A DNA stretch of 64,000 nt from positions 7,502,001-7,566,000 of the forward strand of contig CP071493.1 in the NCBI GenBank assembly GCA_017354895.1, written 5' to 3'. The notes beneath the pieces are model-generated. The model was not told where the DNA came from, did no database searches, and saw only the letters and a program-made list of their open reading frames with translations. Positions 21,958 to 33,625 of this stretch are shown in pieces (the first letter of the stretch is position 1; each line of letters begins with the position of its first letter). The DNA is from Podospora comata (lineage: Eukaryota > Ascomycota > Sordariomycetes > Sordariales > Podosporaceae). Position numbers and translations under genes: made by a program.

Positions 21958-24499
21958 TGTTGGTGGTGTGGTGGTGGTCTGCTGTTGAGACAGTGCTAGC
22001 ACAGACGAAAGTGGCAAGTGTCAGTTGGGGTTGTCTGTTCGGGTGGTGTTGTCAATGACGTTGATGTTGATGGTGCTGGTGCTGGTGATGGTGATGGTCC
22101 GATTTCCAGCCTCAGGGACGGGACCTCGAGCTCTATTAAAGACTGAAAATGCCCTCGCTTCGTCCCAGCAACTCGCCGCGCGCTCGGCACTCTTCGGGCG
22201 CGCATTGCTGGGCGGCCATGGGCGGCCATGGGCGACACTGGAGAACATGGCCGTCCACGGTAGTGGATGGTGGCACAAATCGGACCCTTGGGGCCAAACT
22301 GACCATTTCCAGGTTGACGGTCGTACGAGAGCAAAGTGGGCAGATTCCCCGAGTGGTCCAGACTCTGAGCCACTGAGGTGGCAGCTGCCAAAGGAGAAAC
22401 CAGCAGTCGCAATACCTGCAATGTCTCGGCACCACACTGCCAGCTGCCGTATGATTGGTGCGGAGCTCACCGGTGGATGGCCTTGGCGCTCTTCTCGGCG
22501 AGACCCCTTCAAGACCCATGCTCCCGCAGCTTGAACAAAGCCACAATTCGATGAAATGCCCTTTTCACGTCCAGACTCTACCATCCAGGAATCCAGAATT
22601 CCATGGCTGCTCTAGAGGCGTGGTGGCATTTGACAGTTGATCCCGATACTTCACGACACCCCACCCTTTTTTACCCGCTGAAGGCTCTTCTTCCCAGCTG
22701 TTCCATCAACGGGAATTGCCTGTAGCGTCGACCCGCGCCTTGCCTGGCCGCGGTCATTCCAAGGCGCCTGTTGGGGAAAGGCATCCGGTGCAACGCGAGA
22801 AGGTTCCCCGTCAATCTCCTCCCCAGGGCCACGCCTTGCTGTGAGGCATGACGGCTCGTTGTCGACTGTCATGGTGAGATGTTGATATGAGGCATCGACG
22901 ATTCACAAGCCTGAAGTCCTTGGCTGGCGCAACAAGCGCACGGGATCGCCTAGTGACGCTGGCCGCGGGGGAACATTTTACTAGGTAGGGGGCTATGGGC
23001 GGAAGAGCTGCGGGAGAACTACCAGCTTCAGGCGCCGTCCGGCAGTGAACGCGATACGCTATAGAGAATGTGGATTCTGGGTCGACTCTGGTTCGTGTTG
23101 AAGAAAATGGGTCGACTTTACAAACCGACCCACTCACGTGGCCCGCAAAACATGTGACCGGACATTGCCGTGGAGAAATTGCTAGTCAACATGTTCCCAT
23201 GCACCCAATTTTGGTGCGATGGCGACCCCAATCCTATCTCGAGAAATTATCGTGCATAGCACGACTTTTGCAAACTCCTCCGCGCAAGCTCCTTATAAGG
23301 GACGGACGGCTTGGCCGTAAGAACCGCACGACAATAAGAGATGACTCTTCCTTTTTGCACCAGGCAATGCCACGCCGAGGCAATATCCTGCAAAGGATCG
23401 AGATCTGAGTTGTTTTCATAATTGTCTGCATTCTAGGGTATCGGTGTCCCTTTCGGAGGTCGATGCCAAGAAAACCGGTGCCCCCTTCCGGAGACGGGAC
23501 TGGCAGTTGAGAGCCGGAGGGTGTCGGCCGCCAGGTTCCACCGAGCTGTCCCGACTGCCGGCCTTTCACATGAAAAGCAGAGCTAAGGATTTTATCATTG
23601 GCCGCTCGCGAGATTTCAGCTCTCCTCCCTCGCCGGCTGGTGGGGGAATTACAATGTGGACATGCAGCTCTTCAGAAGCATCAAGTGCCGGCTCGGTAAT
23701 AACCCCCGTTCCTGATCGACATCCTGTGCATGAACTTTTGGGCTTGATGAAGCAGACCTTTTTCCTGGGCTTGCTGGGAACGCATTGACGACAATAGTAT
23801 CCATCACAAGGGCCTGGCTGTCTGTCAAAGATGTTGCTTGGATCAACTTTAGTCCCGTACTGCTGGGTCCGGCTGGCGGAAGATCACCCAGGGTGGAGCT
23901 CTTAGTGGTGATCGTCAGATCGGGTGGATCTTGAATGAACCGGCCCCCGTTTCTCGTTAGATGGTGGGGCCTGTCTTCTGGGGTTCATGATGGAGTCAAA
24001 CAAGGCTGGATCGCCGGTTTGATGAATGGTTTTGCCGAAAGCCGCAACGTGGGTGGCCGCGAACTGTTGTTCGAACTGTTGCAGGATGTGTTTGGAGTTT
24101 CGATGGTTGTCTGGTCAAGTGCCTCGTGGTGGTGGAAGGGGGGTGACTGGTCAGGATCCTGGTGGTGGAGATCTGAGCCTCTGAGGTCGAGCAGGCACTT
24201 CATGACATCACTTCGGCACATCAAGCACGTGGTTGTTGGCAAAGACAACGTTCATCGATGGCTGATGCTACTACCCTGGGAAACCAGCCCTATCGCTCTC
24301 AACGCCCGGTTTTCCCATGCCCTAGGAACCAGGATGCGCCGACCGAAAGCGATCAATTCGTTGAGCTAGAAACGGTGGAATCCCGATGCGCTCGTTGTGA
24401 TGCAATCCAGGCTCTACCCTTTCCCGACGCCACCATCCCTTCCCTATTCTACCAGGGAACCAGAGCAGTCCCAGGTAACAAAGCGATGGTTGTCTCTGC
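21958..24499. other. 2.5-kb stretch without a supported gene
   Basis: The first part is the promoter side of the bHLH gene, and a long upstream region fits a regulatory gene. A short GC-rich patch at 22200-22250 repeats GGCGGCCATGG. Frames at 22021-22584, 22811-23137, 23070-23408 and 23935-24369 have no motif and overlap frames on the opposite strand. Confidence 0.45.
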
Positions 24500-25138
24500 C
24501 TAATAGCGACGGGTGAACAGGCTTCTATCGGTGGAGTGGCCAGGGCTCCTGGTTGTCGACGGGTACGAGTCATATCGACGAAACGAGCTATAGAACTCCG
24601 AAGAAGACCTGATATCGACAAGACGCGGCGATGTGATACGCCGACTGGGGCTGCCAATCGAGCCACGAGGAGGAGTGCGAGGTCTGGAGATAGGAGTGCG
24701 GTACGTCGTGCGAGTCTCGGTGTAGCAGCTCACCAGGCTCGTAGGGTGGTACGTGGTAGCGCGACGAGCCTCGGTGATACGGGTATCCTTGAAATAGAGA
24801 GAGGGGGGGGGAGCACGGCGGGAAGTGGAGCTAGGGAGTCGGGTAGGGGAGCGATATCTAAGAGGACTAGGGCTGATCCTGCGGGGGCGGGGAGCGCTAG
24901 TGATCCTGGTAGGGGAACGATATCTGGGAGGGCTGCGAGCGATTGTGGCTGCAGAACGATATCGAGTCGGGCTGGGGCTCAGTCTGCGGCTTCTGGTCGG
25001 GGTGGAGGTAAATCTCCGCGGCGAGGAGTTGCGCCGGTTGAAGTCCTCGACCTGCTCGTGGGCTCTCTCAGAGCGGCGAGATCTCGGAAACGGAGTTGAG
25101 CTCCGGTCCAGGTCGATGGTGATATCGGAGGCGGGCAT
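24500..25138 (-). CDS. Arg/Ser-rich low-complexity protein
   Basis: A 212-aa frame starts at ATG 25138 (MPASDITIDLDRSSTPFPRS). The middle repeats a unit like RYRSPTRI/RYRSAATI with SPSP spacers, and the end is rich in Tyr, Ser and Arg (PGHSTDRSLFTRRY). It is disordered and strongly basic, which could suit nucleic-acid or membrane binding or heavy phosphorylation at SP sites. The frame is open to 25426, but the short N-terminal segment at 25138 is the natural start. No homologue is recognised. Confidence 0.5.
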   Translation of the reverse strand: MPASDITIDLDRSSTPFPRSRRSERAHEQVEDFNRRNSSPRRFTSTPTRSRRLSPSPTRYRSAATIARSPPRYRSPTRITSAPRPRRISPSPLRYRSPTRLPSSTSRRAPPPSLYFKDTRITEARRATTYHPTSLVSCYTETRTTYRTPISRPRTPPRGSIGSPSRRITSPRLVDIRSSSEFYSSFRRYDSYPSTTRSPGHSTDRSLFTRRY

Positions 25139-25817
25139 TGTGGAAGTTTTTTGGTGCGTTGTGCGCTTCTTACTGAATTGTTTGGTGGTCGAGGAAGTTG
25201 TTGGTAGAGAAGACTCCTGAAGAGTATATACTAGAAGTGTAACCCTCCACGACCGAATACAGTGGACTGAACAGCAACAGAAGGTCACCCACTTATCAAG
25301 TGGAACCTCATGACGCAGGTCCATGGTGATACTGGAGGTGTGAACACAACAGATTGTGAAGCAGCTTCTAGATGCTCTATCCTGCGCCATGACGCAAGCT
25401 CCCCAACGCGTAAGTGGATACAGCATATCCCAGAGAACCGGTGAGGAGGCCTTGCCTATTACAGGATCGGATTCTGGCCTCGTAGGATCTCGAGACCCGG
25501 CGTGACTCGGAGATTGCCCTATCTTGCAAGATAAGACTTCAGACTATTCACTTGAGAGCCTCATCACCATCCAAAAGAGCGTTTGGAATCTAGCTCCAAT
25601 GACCGGTGCCCGGACATCTGATATGTTGGTAACGCACCCGACAACTCTGATACCGCGCTCAAAGAAGCGTGGACAATGACCACCGCGGCCAACCGAATCT
25701 CTCTCTCGTGGCCCAAACCACGACCAAACTCTTTATAAGCGCAATTTCCCCTACAATATTACATTTCCTTTAACAAACCACTTCTGTTGTTTTTTACACC
25801 TCAATACAGCATCACAT
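25139..25817. other. Shared upstream region of two divergent genes
   Basis: This lies between the minus-strand start at 25138 and the plus-strand start at 25818. A TATA-like CTTTATAAGC occurs at about 25731-25740, followed by a pyrimidine-rich leader, which fits a promoter for the plus-strand gene. Confidence 0.4.
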
Positions 25818-26240
25818 ATGGAGCTCTGCCTCTACCAAAGCAGCCGCCGGGGCTTGCCCCTCCCCCAACAGCTCAGTCAGAAAGCACCCTCGAGCTAGAC
25901 ACACGTCCCTCCGGTGAAGAACGTATCCGTAACTACTCCGGCTACAACAAGTCGGGAAGCCACCAGCGACAACCCTCCGCCTCTTTCTATCCCGAAGCAG
26001 ATTTCACCTTGGAAAACGGCTACAACGCCCACTACCAGCGCCGGAGCCACACCCCCGATATACGCCACCAAATCCCCCAATCGCAGTCTCATTCCCAAGG
26101 ACGCTTTGCTGGTGAACGCCTCCCATGAGGAGTATATAGACAGTAGAGAGAATATCACCGACGCGGTAGATACCTTCATCGCCACACCTCACCAGGGCTC
26201 CTCCCCGCCGTCGCAGAGGAAGATCCATGTCGCCAAGTGA
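25818..26240 (+). pseudogene. Hypothetical ORF with one in-frame TAG
   Basis: From ATG 25818 the frame codes MELCLYQSSRRGLPLPQQLS, meets a TAG at 25896-25898, then stays open to 26240 with Thr/Pro-rich sequence and a better-looking end (PKDALLVNASHEEYIDSRE, QRKIHVAK). A second frame from 25787 overlaps it and is also open. A TATA-like box and leader lie just upstream. The TAG may be a CAG-to-TAG change, or the start may lie downstream. The product is not recognised. Confidence 0.33.
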
Positions 26241-27049
26241 TTAGGAACCGGGAAACAGAAACTTGGATTGACCGAACACGTCAGTACTACACTGATATGG
26301 AAGGCAATCCGGCGTTTGTGGTTGATGCCATTGCTGTTAGCAGTGGTGATAGCGCTGAACAGAAGAGGGGCGAGAGACAGAAGACGGGCGGAAAGGGAAG
26401 CGGCTGGAAGAGAGCGAGCGGGAGGCGGCGTCGGGGTCGTCTTTGCCGAGAGGGGCGCAGGAGTATTCGTATGATGGCTTGGATATGCTTGATCGGTGGT
26501 CGTTGAGGAGGGGATAAGGGGGTTGGTTGGTTGGTTGATGAGTTTTGATCCGCTTAGGGGCTGAGAGAGCCTCGAAGGCGGTAGGTTCTCTGGGTGATGG
26601 TCAAGTATCGTGGTGGTTGAGCATGTGTTTTTAGAGTAGAGTAGGTAGAGTTGAGCTGGATTTGACGATTGGTGAGCGATGAATGAATGTCAAGAGCAGA
26701 TTAATAAGAGAAAGATTGTGATGTGACTATTACAAAAGAAGAATGTGATGGTGTGACAGTTCATCGTCCAAACACAGCCGTGTAAACCATGTTTACACCA
26801 CATCCATTCTCAAAAAAGGGTTAGTTCACCAAGCAACAACCCCCTCTGACTAGGGTCATGTCAGAAAGTGGAGCCCGGCCCCTGAAACAATGTCATAAAG
26901 GTTCCGGCGCAGACAAAACATGGCAAGCAGACAAAAACATTGGAAGAAAGAAATAGGTGTTATGTTGAAATGTTGTATTATTGATTATGATAGGAAGCAA
27001 ACCTGCGCACAAGAAAAGATTAGCACACGATATACGACACTTATACCAC
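26241..27049. other. Intergenic DNA, no supported gene
   Basis: A short hydrophobic frame at 26268-26474 has no start context or homologue. The rest is simple G/T-rich sequence (GGTTGGTTGGTTG near 26520) and likely UTRs. Confidence 0.4.
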
Positions 27050-27589
27050 TCACTCCCGAGACTCCTCCCCCTTTATATACTCACGTGCAAGATTATCAAC
27101 CGCCTGTACCCTTCTCAAAGCCGGAGTGCAACGAGAATGATCAGGTTGGGGAGCACGCTGAGGCTGCGAAGTAGTGATGGGAGCGGCAGCTGGAGTTGGA
27201 TGTGGGATATTGACAATGCCAGGTTGTTCACCCCTCGCAATGCGTGAGACAAAGGAAAGAGGGTGATGAAGAGAGAAACCGGCAGCATGCCCCTGGAAAG
27301 GTTCAGGAGATCTGCGGTCAACTACCTGTGGTTGTCTCTCGACAGTTTGGAAAGGGGGGATATGGGACCGTCTGATCCGCTCGTCATCTTTACTGCCAGT
27401 GAGCAAATCCAGATAAAGGGCACTCATATCATGGAGATTTTCAGGAAGATCTCCCGGGGATGGTCCCTTGCCCTTTGGTTCCGTAGGCCGAGGCTTGATC
27501 TGCTCCCAATCACCAGAAAAGGGGCCAAGAATTGGCTGCTCGCTGGGAGCGCTGCTGCCAGCTTGGCTTGATCTGCTGGATTGGTACAT
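27050..27589 (-). CDS. Hypothetical soluble protein, 179 aa
   Basis: A single frame starts at ATG 27589 (MYQSSRSSQAGSSAPSEQPI). It is Ser/Pro/Gln-rich, without membrane segments or a signal peptide. A central part is more ordered (LPENLHDMSALYLDLLTG) and the C-terminus is charged (AVDNLAREYIKGEESRE). Nothing is recognised. It is probably a real lineage-specific gene because the frame is long and its start is well placed. Confidence 0.45.
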   Translation of the reverse strand: MYQSSRSSQAGSSAPSEQPILGPFSGDWEQIKPRPTEPKGKGPSPGDLPENLHDMSALYLDLLTGSKDDERIRRSHIPPFQTVERQPQVVDRRSPEPFQGHAAGFSLHHPLSFVSRIARGEQPGIVNIPHPTPAAAPITTSQPQRAPQPDHSRCTPALRRVQAVDNLAREYIKGEESRE

Positions 27590-28447
27590 AATGGTAGAGT
27601 AGGTAGTGAGTCTAAAGACTAAAAAGACACTTGAATGATGTGATGTAGATCGTCATCGAAGGATAACTAGGTTGTATCTTGAAGGTGTGGTCTTTACAGT
27701 TAGTTCTAGACAGGTTGCTTGCAGAGTAAACCGATAATATCAGGCCTCTCCGTCTTCTTTAATAGTATGTTGAGACGCTGGTTGGCTTCCAGAGTGTTCG
27801 GTGTTCTCTGTCAGTATACCCAGTCTCTTTGTCCTTGTTCACCAGGAGTGAAGCTATTGTGATGCCTGACAACACAGTGAACAAAGCGATTGTATGGTGT
27901 CTGAACGCTCAACCTGAACAAAGCGAAAAAAAAAAAACGGATCTGCGGCCCGGGCGAGCCAAGAAGTGCACCAGAACATCCCGAAAGCTCCAGGCATATC
28001 CCAGAGAATCCACCATCATGATTTCCAGTTTGTGAGCTACGGCGTGATTCTTGGATAAGAACGATCGGATTTCCGTGTCGGTCCGAGTATTTCCACAGTT
28101 TAGCGGTCTACTGGGCTCTATCCCCCGAACCGCCTTTAGCCGTAAATTGAGGTCAGCAACACCCTCCCGTCATGTTGGTGAGCCAGATTGACGGACTTCC
28201 CCAGAAGCTTGCACAAGCGACCTAAAAATGTGCGGTTGGTTATTACAGGAAGTCGCCGATCTGAGATTGCGTGCCATCGCTCATTTCAGATTTCCCGGAT
28301 GGCGGGAGCAAGCCCTGGTAGAGAGACAATTGAGGACCGGGAACCAGAATGTGTAATGAGTTGGGCCCAGGGTCAACAAGGTATAAAGACCTCGGCTGAG
28401 ACAGATGTTATTTGTCATTTGTTCTCTTCTCCAGGATAGGTGCCAAA
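27590..28447. other. Divergent promoter region
   Basis: This lies between the minus-strand hypothetical gene and the plus-strand AA8 gene at 28448. No coding signal was seen. Confidence 0.4.
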
Positions 28448-29616
28448 ATGGGTCTGAAGCAAACCGCAATCTTTGCCCTTGGGGCGGCCCAGGCCTGGAC
28501 TGCATCTGCCACCAACAACAAGAGGCAAGCTACAACCAAGTATTGCCCAGGAAACACACAAATATGCTTTTCCGAGTTCAAGGTGCCAACCCACGACGTC
28601 ATCTACCGGATCGCTATCCCTGACGTTGCCGCCGCGCCGTTCGACGTCTTGTTGCAGATAGTGGCTCCAGTCTCCAAGGCTGGCTGGGCTGGCATCGCAT
28701 GGGGCGGGAAAATGGCCACGAATCCCTTGACGGTAGCATGGCCGAATGGCAACACTGCGGTGGTCTCATCTCGTTGGAGCACGTAAGTGGATTTCGAGAT
28801 ACTAGCCGGCACTCGGGCCTTCAGCTAATACCCATGGCTAGGGGGAGAAACGTACCTGGCGCGTATGCAGGCGCGACGTACACAGTCCTTCCAACCACCA
28901 ACACCAACGAAACACACTGGCAGTTGGATGTGCTGTGCCGAGGGTGTAGTGAGTGGGCAGGCGGCTCCTTGGACCCCAACGGTGTCAACACGCTAGCCTG
29001 GGCCAAGAATGCCCGTGTGGTCAATACAGCCACCAGCAACACGAGCTCTTTTGGAATCCACGATGGGCGAGGCGCCTGGTCTCATGACTTTAGCCAAGCC
29101 AGAATTCCAAAGGGTGTCTTTGATGCACTCGCTTACGCCCTGGAGAACCCACCGGTGTCCAGTTCCAGCGCAGCTTCGAGCGCGAGTATCAGCACGAGCC
29201 TGACTTCGAGCTCAAGCGCTGCGGTCGTGTCAACATCGGTTGTGGTCCTTCCGCGGCCATCAACCACATCCACGACGGTCATAGTCGCTCCTAGCACCAT
29301 TTCCTCATCAACAAGCAAGGCGGCACTGACCTCGAGCTCATCTACCACCCCAGCCGGCCCACAGACAACATATGTTTTCATCACGACTAGAGTTTCTCAG
29401 CTTCCACCAAGACCAACAACGCCGTCTCCAAGTATCGTGACAGTGACGGTAACTGTCCGGCCGACGCCAACCACCACACAGGTCACCCCTCCATGGGAAG
29501 GTGGCGGAGGCGGAGGAGGGCCCCCATGGGGCAAGGGTAAAGGCGGCGGCGGTGGTTGGGGGAAGGGCTGGGGGCGACGTCGGTTGGCTGCGAGACCGGT
29601 GGAAGAGGAGGAGTAG
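28448..29616 (+). CDS. Secreted AA8 cytochrome with Ser/Thr linker and Gly/Trp/Lys tail
   Basis: Two exons, 28448-28782 and 28842-29616 (369 aa), intron GTAAGT...CTAAT...TAG. ATG 28448 gives a signal peptide (MGLKQTAIFALGAAQAWTAS). Residues about 30-215 are a cellobiose-dehydrogenase-type cytochrome domain with heme ligands Met in WGGKMATNPL and His in GIHDGRGAW. A paired Cys motif (VLCRGCSEW) matches the one in the cytochrome at 7362-8129 (LCKGCTSW). A Ser/Thr-rich linker, probably O-glycosylated, follows. The tail is unusual: repeated GGGG, PPWGKGKG and GGGGWGKGW, then RRRLAARPVEEEE. In related proteins a cellulose-binding module or flavin domain often sits here, and neither is present. The tail may bind polyanions or the wall, which is inference. 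Confidence 0.87.
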
Positions 29617-29732
29617 ATTTTGCCGCGGAGAGGGAGTAGGAAGGAGGCATCCAGAGAAATATATACTAGCGGCGTATAAATGGCCATCATCTCGAGGTTA
29701 TGCTCCAATCCCACACAGCTATCACCCAGAGT

Positions 29733-30661
29733 TTACAGTTCGGACTCGAAAACGAACTCGTCGTCATCGTCATCGTCAAACTCGTCTTCCCAATCCACCT
29801 CATCGTAGTCATCGTATTCATCGTCGTAATCGCTATACCCCTCAAAGTCAGACTGCATTTCAGCGATATTTGTATCAACCTGTTTCCCGCCGTAAAAGAG
29901 ACAGTGGTCGCCCCCATATCCCTGCACAACATACAAACGGCGGCGTGCCGCAGTGATAGAATCCCCAGATGACGCATGCCTTTCGTCAATGTCGAACGGT
30001 TGGTTGCGCAGATCAAGGAGCCCCAGATTCACCGCCAAGCTCTTGTCCTGCTGCAGCTCATCTAGCGAAGCACCTGAGATGGCGCCTTGAAACATCCATC
30101 GAGTATCATTCTTCACACCAATTTGAACATTCTCAGGAGTGGCATAGGGGCCACCGATGACGACGGAGCGAATAAACAGGCAGCCGCGAAATATGGCGGA
30201 GAGTGCTTTATCTGAGAGCATCGGTGCGTTTTCAAAATGTATGTGCTCGAGTTTGGGGCACAGGGTGACGAGTTGTTCCACGCCAGCATTGGTGATTTTG
30301 ATGAGGTTGTTGTTTTTGTACCTGACGGATCGAAGTGTTTTGCGGATTTTGGAGCAGACGTTCATGATAGCGTTGAGGTGCTCACTATGTAGAGGTACGA
30401 CATTAGGTTCTGTGGATGCATGCTGCCAGTTTGGGGGCCAGTGGGCTACCTACTCCTTCAAGTCAAAAGTCGGACGTATCATCAAACTCGATGCTCCGAA
30501 TAGCGCGGGTAAACTTCCCAGGCTCCCAGTCCTCCTCAGCTTTCACTAGCAGTACCTCTTTCGCCGGGAACAGCAGAGGTTTGTAGATTTCTTGTTTTGA
30601 AGAACCCTCGACGGAAGTCGACCATACCCGGCGGACTGCGGGACAGCGCCTCGTTCTTGCT
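29733..30661 (-). pseudogene. F-box/LRR-like gene, frame broken
   Basis: The 3' part (30365-29733) encodes leucine-rich repeats (EQLVTLCPKLEHIHFENAPM, ALSAIFRGCLFIRSVVIGG) and a very acidic tail (DYDDEYDDYDEVDWEDEFDD). Upstream, a frame ending at 30463 (ARTRRCPAVRRVWST...AIRSIEFDDTSDF) continues sensibly into the LRR frame only if one base in a TTTT run (about 30465) and a TAG (about 30452) are ignored. The joined sense, VAHWPPNWQHASTEPN then HSEHLNAIMNVCSKIRK, reads like a fungal F-box/LRR protein. No intron fits both breaks. Either this is a pseudogene, or only the LRR part is used. Confidence 0.52.
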
Positions 30662-31286
30662 GACATTGTCGACTTTGTCGAATTTGAGCCTGTCTCTTGC
30701 TTCGACGCGTGGTCTCTTTCGGCTTCTTTGGGAGAAGTGGTCTGTGCAGCAGCAAAGTGGCACGCGTGGCCACGTGATCCTTCTTGGCGGTCCCCCACTG
30801 CACCGCAAACTCGTGTGTTGTTGAGGAATACAAGATGTTTTTTTCTTTCCAAATGGAAATTTGGAAGCCATGAATACAGTGCAGTATGTTTCTTAAGTCA
30901 CACCGCAACCCTAGGGGCCAGCAGGTCAACTCACCGATGCTGGTGCTGTGGCGCCTGTCCCCACCTATCAACATCCATGACACAGAGCAGGCCAGCCCTG
31001 AAGCGGCACAACAAGACCCCGTGAAGATCCCTTAAGCCACGCCGTCGAAGGATTCTCTAATCCTACATCGCATGAGCATGGATCTTCAAATCCCAGCAGC
31101 TTACAGTGCTAGAAACGTTGGAGGAAGCCACCGACCTTGGGAACACACCCCGTTTGATGATTGGATATCCTCCTGCACGCCCGCCTCTTCCAATGCCTGG
31201 ATCTATCTCTTGGAAAGGCTGGTTTTAAAGCATGGTGGTCTCCCTCACCGCACTATCCCCCACGCGTCGCTTTCCCACCGTTTTCG
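30662..31286. other. Intergenic DNA, no supported gene
   Basis: Divergent space between the broken LRR gene and the membrane protein gene starting at 31287. It should contain the promoter of the latter. Confidence 0.4.
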
Positions 31287-32667
31287 ATGGAGTCCACAAC
31301 ACCAGCTCCACCAGGGCCTGATGTGTCCAAGGCTTCGTTAGTGGTAGGCACGATCTCATTCCTGCACCTCATATCATGGACGCTGTATGCCGCTCGCATC
31401 TGGACTCGTATGCGACCGATATCACGCCTATTCGTCGATGATTATCTGATCACTCTTGCTGTGGTATGAGAATCCGCATCATTTGACCACCTAACTCCAA
31501 GTACTAATCATCTACTTAGCTCTTTGACCTGGCGTCGTATATTTTCTTGATGATAGCGGTTCATTACGGCATTGGTCGACATAATTACTACGTCCCGACA
31601 GATCAGGAAGTCCTTGCGGAAAAATGGCTGTTCCTCAGCCAGCCAGTCTTCCCCTGGAGTCTCGCCTTCTCCAAGATGAGCATTGCGTGTATGCTTATTC
31701 GGATTCGTCGGGATCAGCGCGTTTGGGCTTGGGGAATGTACTTCATCATGGTGTTTGTGGTGCTCATCGCCATCAACACAAACGTCTTCCAACTCTCACT
31801 GTGCCGACCGCTTTGGGCTGTGTGGGACCACAGTAATTCTGAGGCCCAATGCATGGATATGACTGTGGCGCAAACATCGATCTATGTCAACTCTGCACTC
31901 AACGTTGTGACAGATTTTGCTTTAAGCTTGGCCGTATGGAGTTTCTGTCATAAAAACGCGGAGTCATTGCCAATACTGACGATTGCTAGCCCATCACGTT
32001 TATTGTCCACCTACAGCGACCACTCAGGGAGAAGATTGCGGTCGCCTTCATGATGGGTTTGGGCATATTTGCGAGTAGTGCCTGCATTGCGAAAACCTTC
32101 CATGTCAAAGACTACGGAAAAACAGGTGACAGTCTCATGGATTGTGTACCTATAACGATTTGGAGCATGGTAGAAATGCAGCTTGCGTGAGTTTCCGTAT
32201 CGCTGAGCCGCGTCATTATGCCCGACTAATCTTTCGTTGTCAGGATAATTGCAAGCTGCATTCCCTGTCTCAAACAACTCTTCGAACGAGGCTTACGACG
32301 ATTCGGTCTCTTGAGCACCCAGCACGCTGGTGACTCCCTCACTGGCAGCCGGAACTACCAGACCTATCCTGGGCCGAACTTCAGGACTCGCCAAGAGACA
32401 AGCGATAATTACGGCCACCACCTTACTTCGATACAACAGTCCCCACGCAGTCCTCGGTGCAACAAAGCAGCGAGGAACTCCGGGGTGGAGACAGAAAGCA
32501 TAGAAAGCAGCGAGATACCCATCATGAGACCAGACTCCACAGGCACTGATTACATACAGACGCTGTCAGCACCACCCGGACGAGGATCATTTTACTTCAA
32601 CTTTGCGGTGAATCCCGGGCTTAACCCAAACCAAAGGGATGATAGAGGACCAAGGCCGGAAAGGTGA
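31287..32667 (+). CDS. Fungal rhodopsin-like (Pth11-type) seven-pass membrane protein
   Basis: Four exons: 31287-31463, 31520-31933, 31990-32186 and 32244-32667 (403 aa), with donors GTATGA, GTATGG and GTGAGT. It matches the fungal rhodopsin/integral membrane family: short N-terminus, first helix (VVGTISFLHLISWTLY), then the loop IWTRMRPISRLFVDDYLITL with the family's R...L..DD signature. Later helices include FLSQPVFPWSLAFSKMSIAC, VFVVLIAINTNVFQLSLCRP and MMGLGIFASSACIAKT. A cytosolic tail of about 130 residues is Ser/Pro-rich. There is no N-terminal CFEM domain. Members are proposed G-protein-coupled receptors or solute sensors at the plasma membrane; the ligand is unknown. Confidence 0.88.
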
Positions 32668-33625
32668 TGAGAGGAGGTGGCGTCAGCACATCTCTGTCAA
32701 ATACCAAAGCCATCGTGAACAGAGCAAATATCCTGAAATGTGCATCTCATTGGATCCATAGGCTGATCTGACTACACCCATTATGACAGTCTATCCTGGT
32801 ATTCAACCTTGCAGCGAGCTAATTCTTTCCCGTCGGAAAATAATCACAAAGAAGAAGAGGTTGGCACTGCCCTTCTCAACCGCCAAGGTGAACTTGACAT
32901 CTGTCGAATGTTGCTTGTTACCCCATTGATAGAGAGGCCCTTTCTTGATCTCATGTGACACTCACCATACCACCTACAGGCTAGTTCGCTATTAGCCATA
33001 AAATGCCACATAAATATGCACCGGATAGGAAATTTACTTCGCTTGTTGAAATAATAGGGCGGGATCTCCTCTGTGCAGAGCCAAAGCTTGTGCGTAAGCC
33101 TGAGAGACATAAGATGTGTCATCAACGTATATCTGAAATCAATAGTTCTCGTAGGGGTAGCGTCCGTGTGTCGACCGAAGGTCCAACATCCACCTCGCTG
33201 TCGCCATCTTCCTCGGTCGACCGGGCCCAAAATGTTTCGCGGGAAGTATCCAAGCGTCCCATGACTGCAAAGAATCTTGAATATGCAATCTGCTAGAGGA
33301 TCGGTAGTGCGAGGTACAGGGGTGTACTTATGGAAGCCGAATTCGAGGGGTGCAACGCACGTGGCTACAGACCGGCCCAGTATGCGCACGTCTGGAGAAT
33401 GAGATATGGTGTTGACGATGAGAATTTTCTGTGGGGGAAAAGTCTGAACATCGTGTCGATAATACAATGCTTCTGGATAGATCGGTAGGTTTCCCTTCCA
33501 GTGATCGTATGATCAACTCCCTTTTCAGCTAGCTTTCTAACTGACCCCTTTCCGTTCCCCAAGCTCGGCACAGTCTCATGACCTACACCTTTTTAAATAC
33601 TCAGGATTCACCCTGCCCGAACACT
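32668..33625. other. Intergenic DNA, no supported gene
   Basis: A 207-codon minus-strand frame (32844-33467) has no motif and overlaps plus-strand frames, so it is not called. The region next to 32667 should hold the 3' UTR of the membrane protein gene. Confidence 0.4.

Noticed and set aside
22021-22584. Overlapping long frames on both strands in a GC-rich patch
   Set aside because: High GC lengthens frames by chance; no start, intron or motif supports either strand.
25787-26128. Alternative frame over the 25818-26240 ORF
   Set aside because: It has no ATG start and ends without a recognisable end; the other frame has a TATA-like box and leader before its ATG, though neither is proven.
32844-33467. 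207-codon minus-strand frame
   Set aside because: No domain, no convincing start or introns, and it overlaps open frames on the plus strand; it looks like chance.
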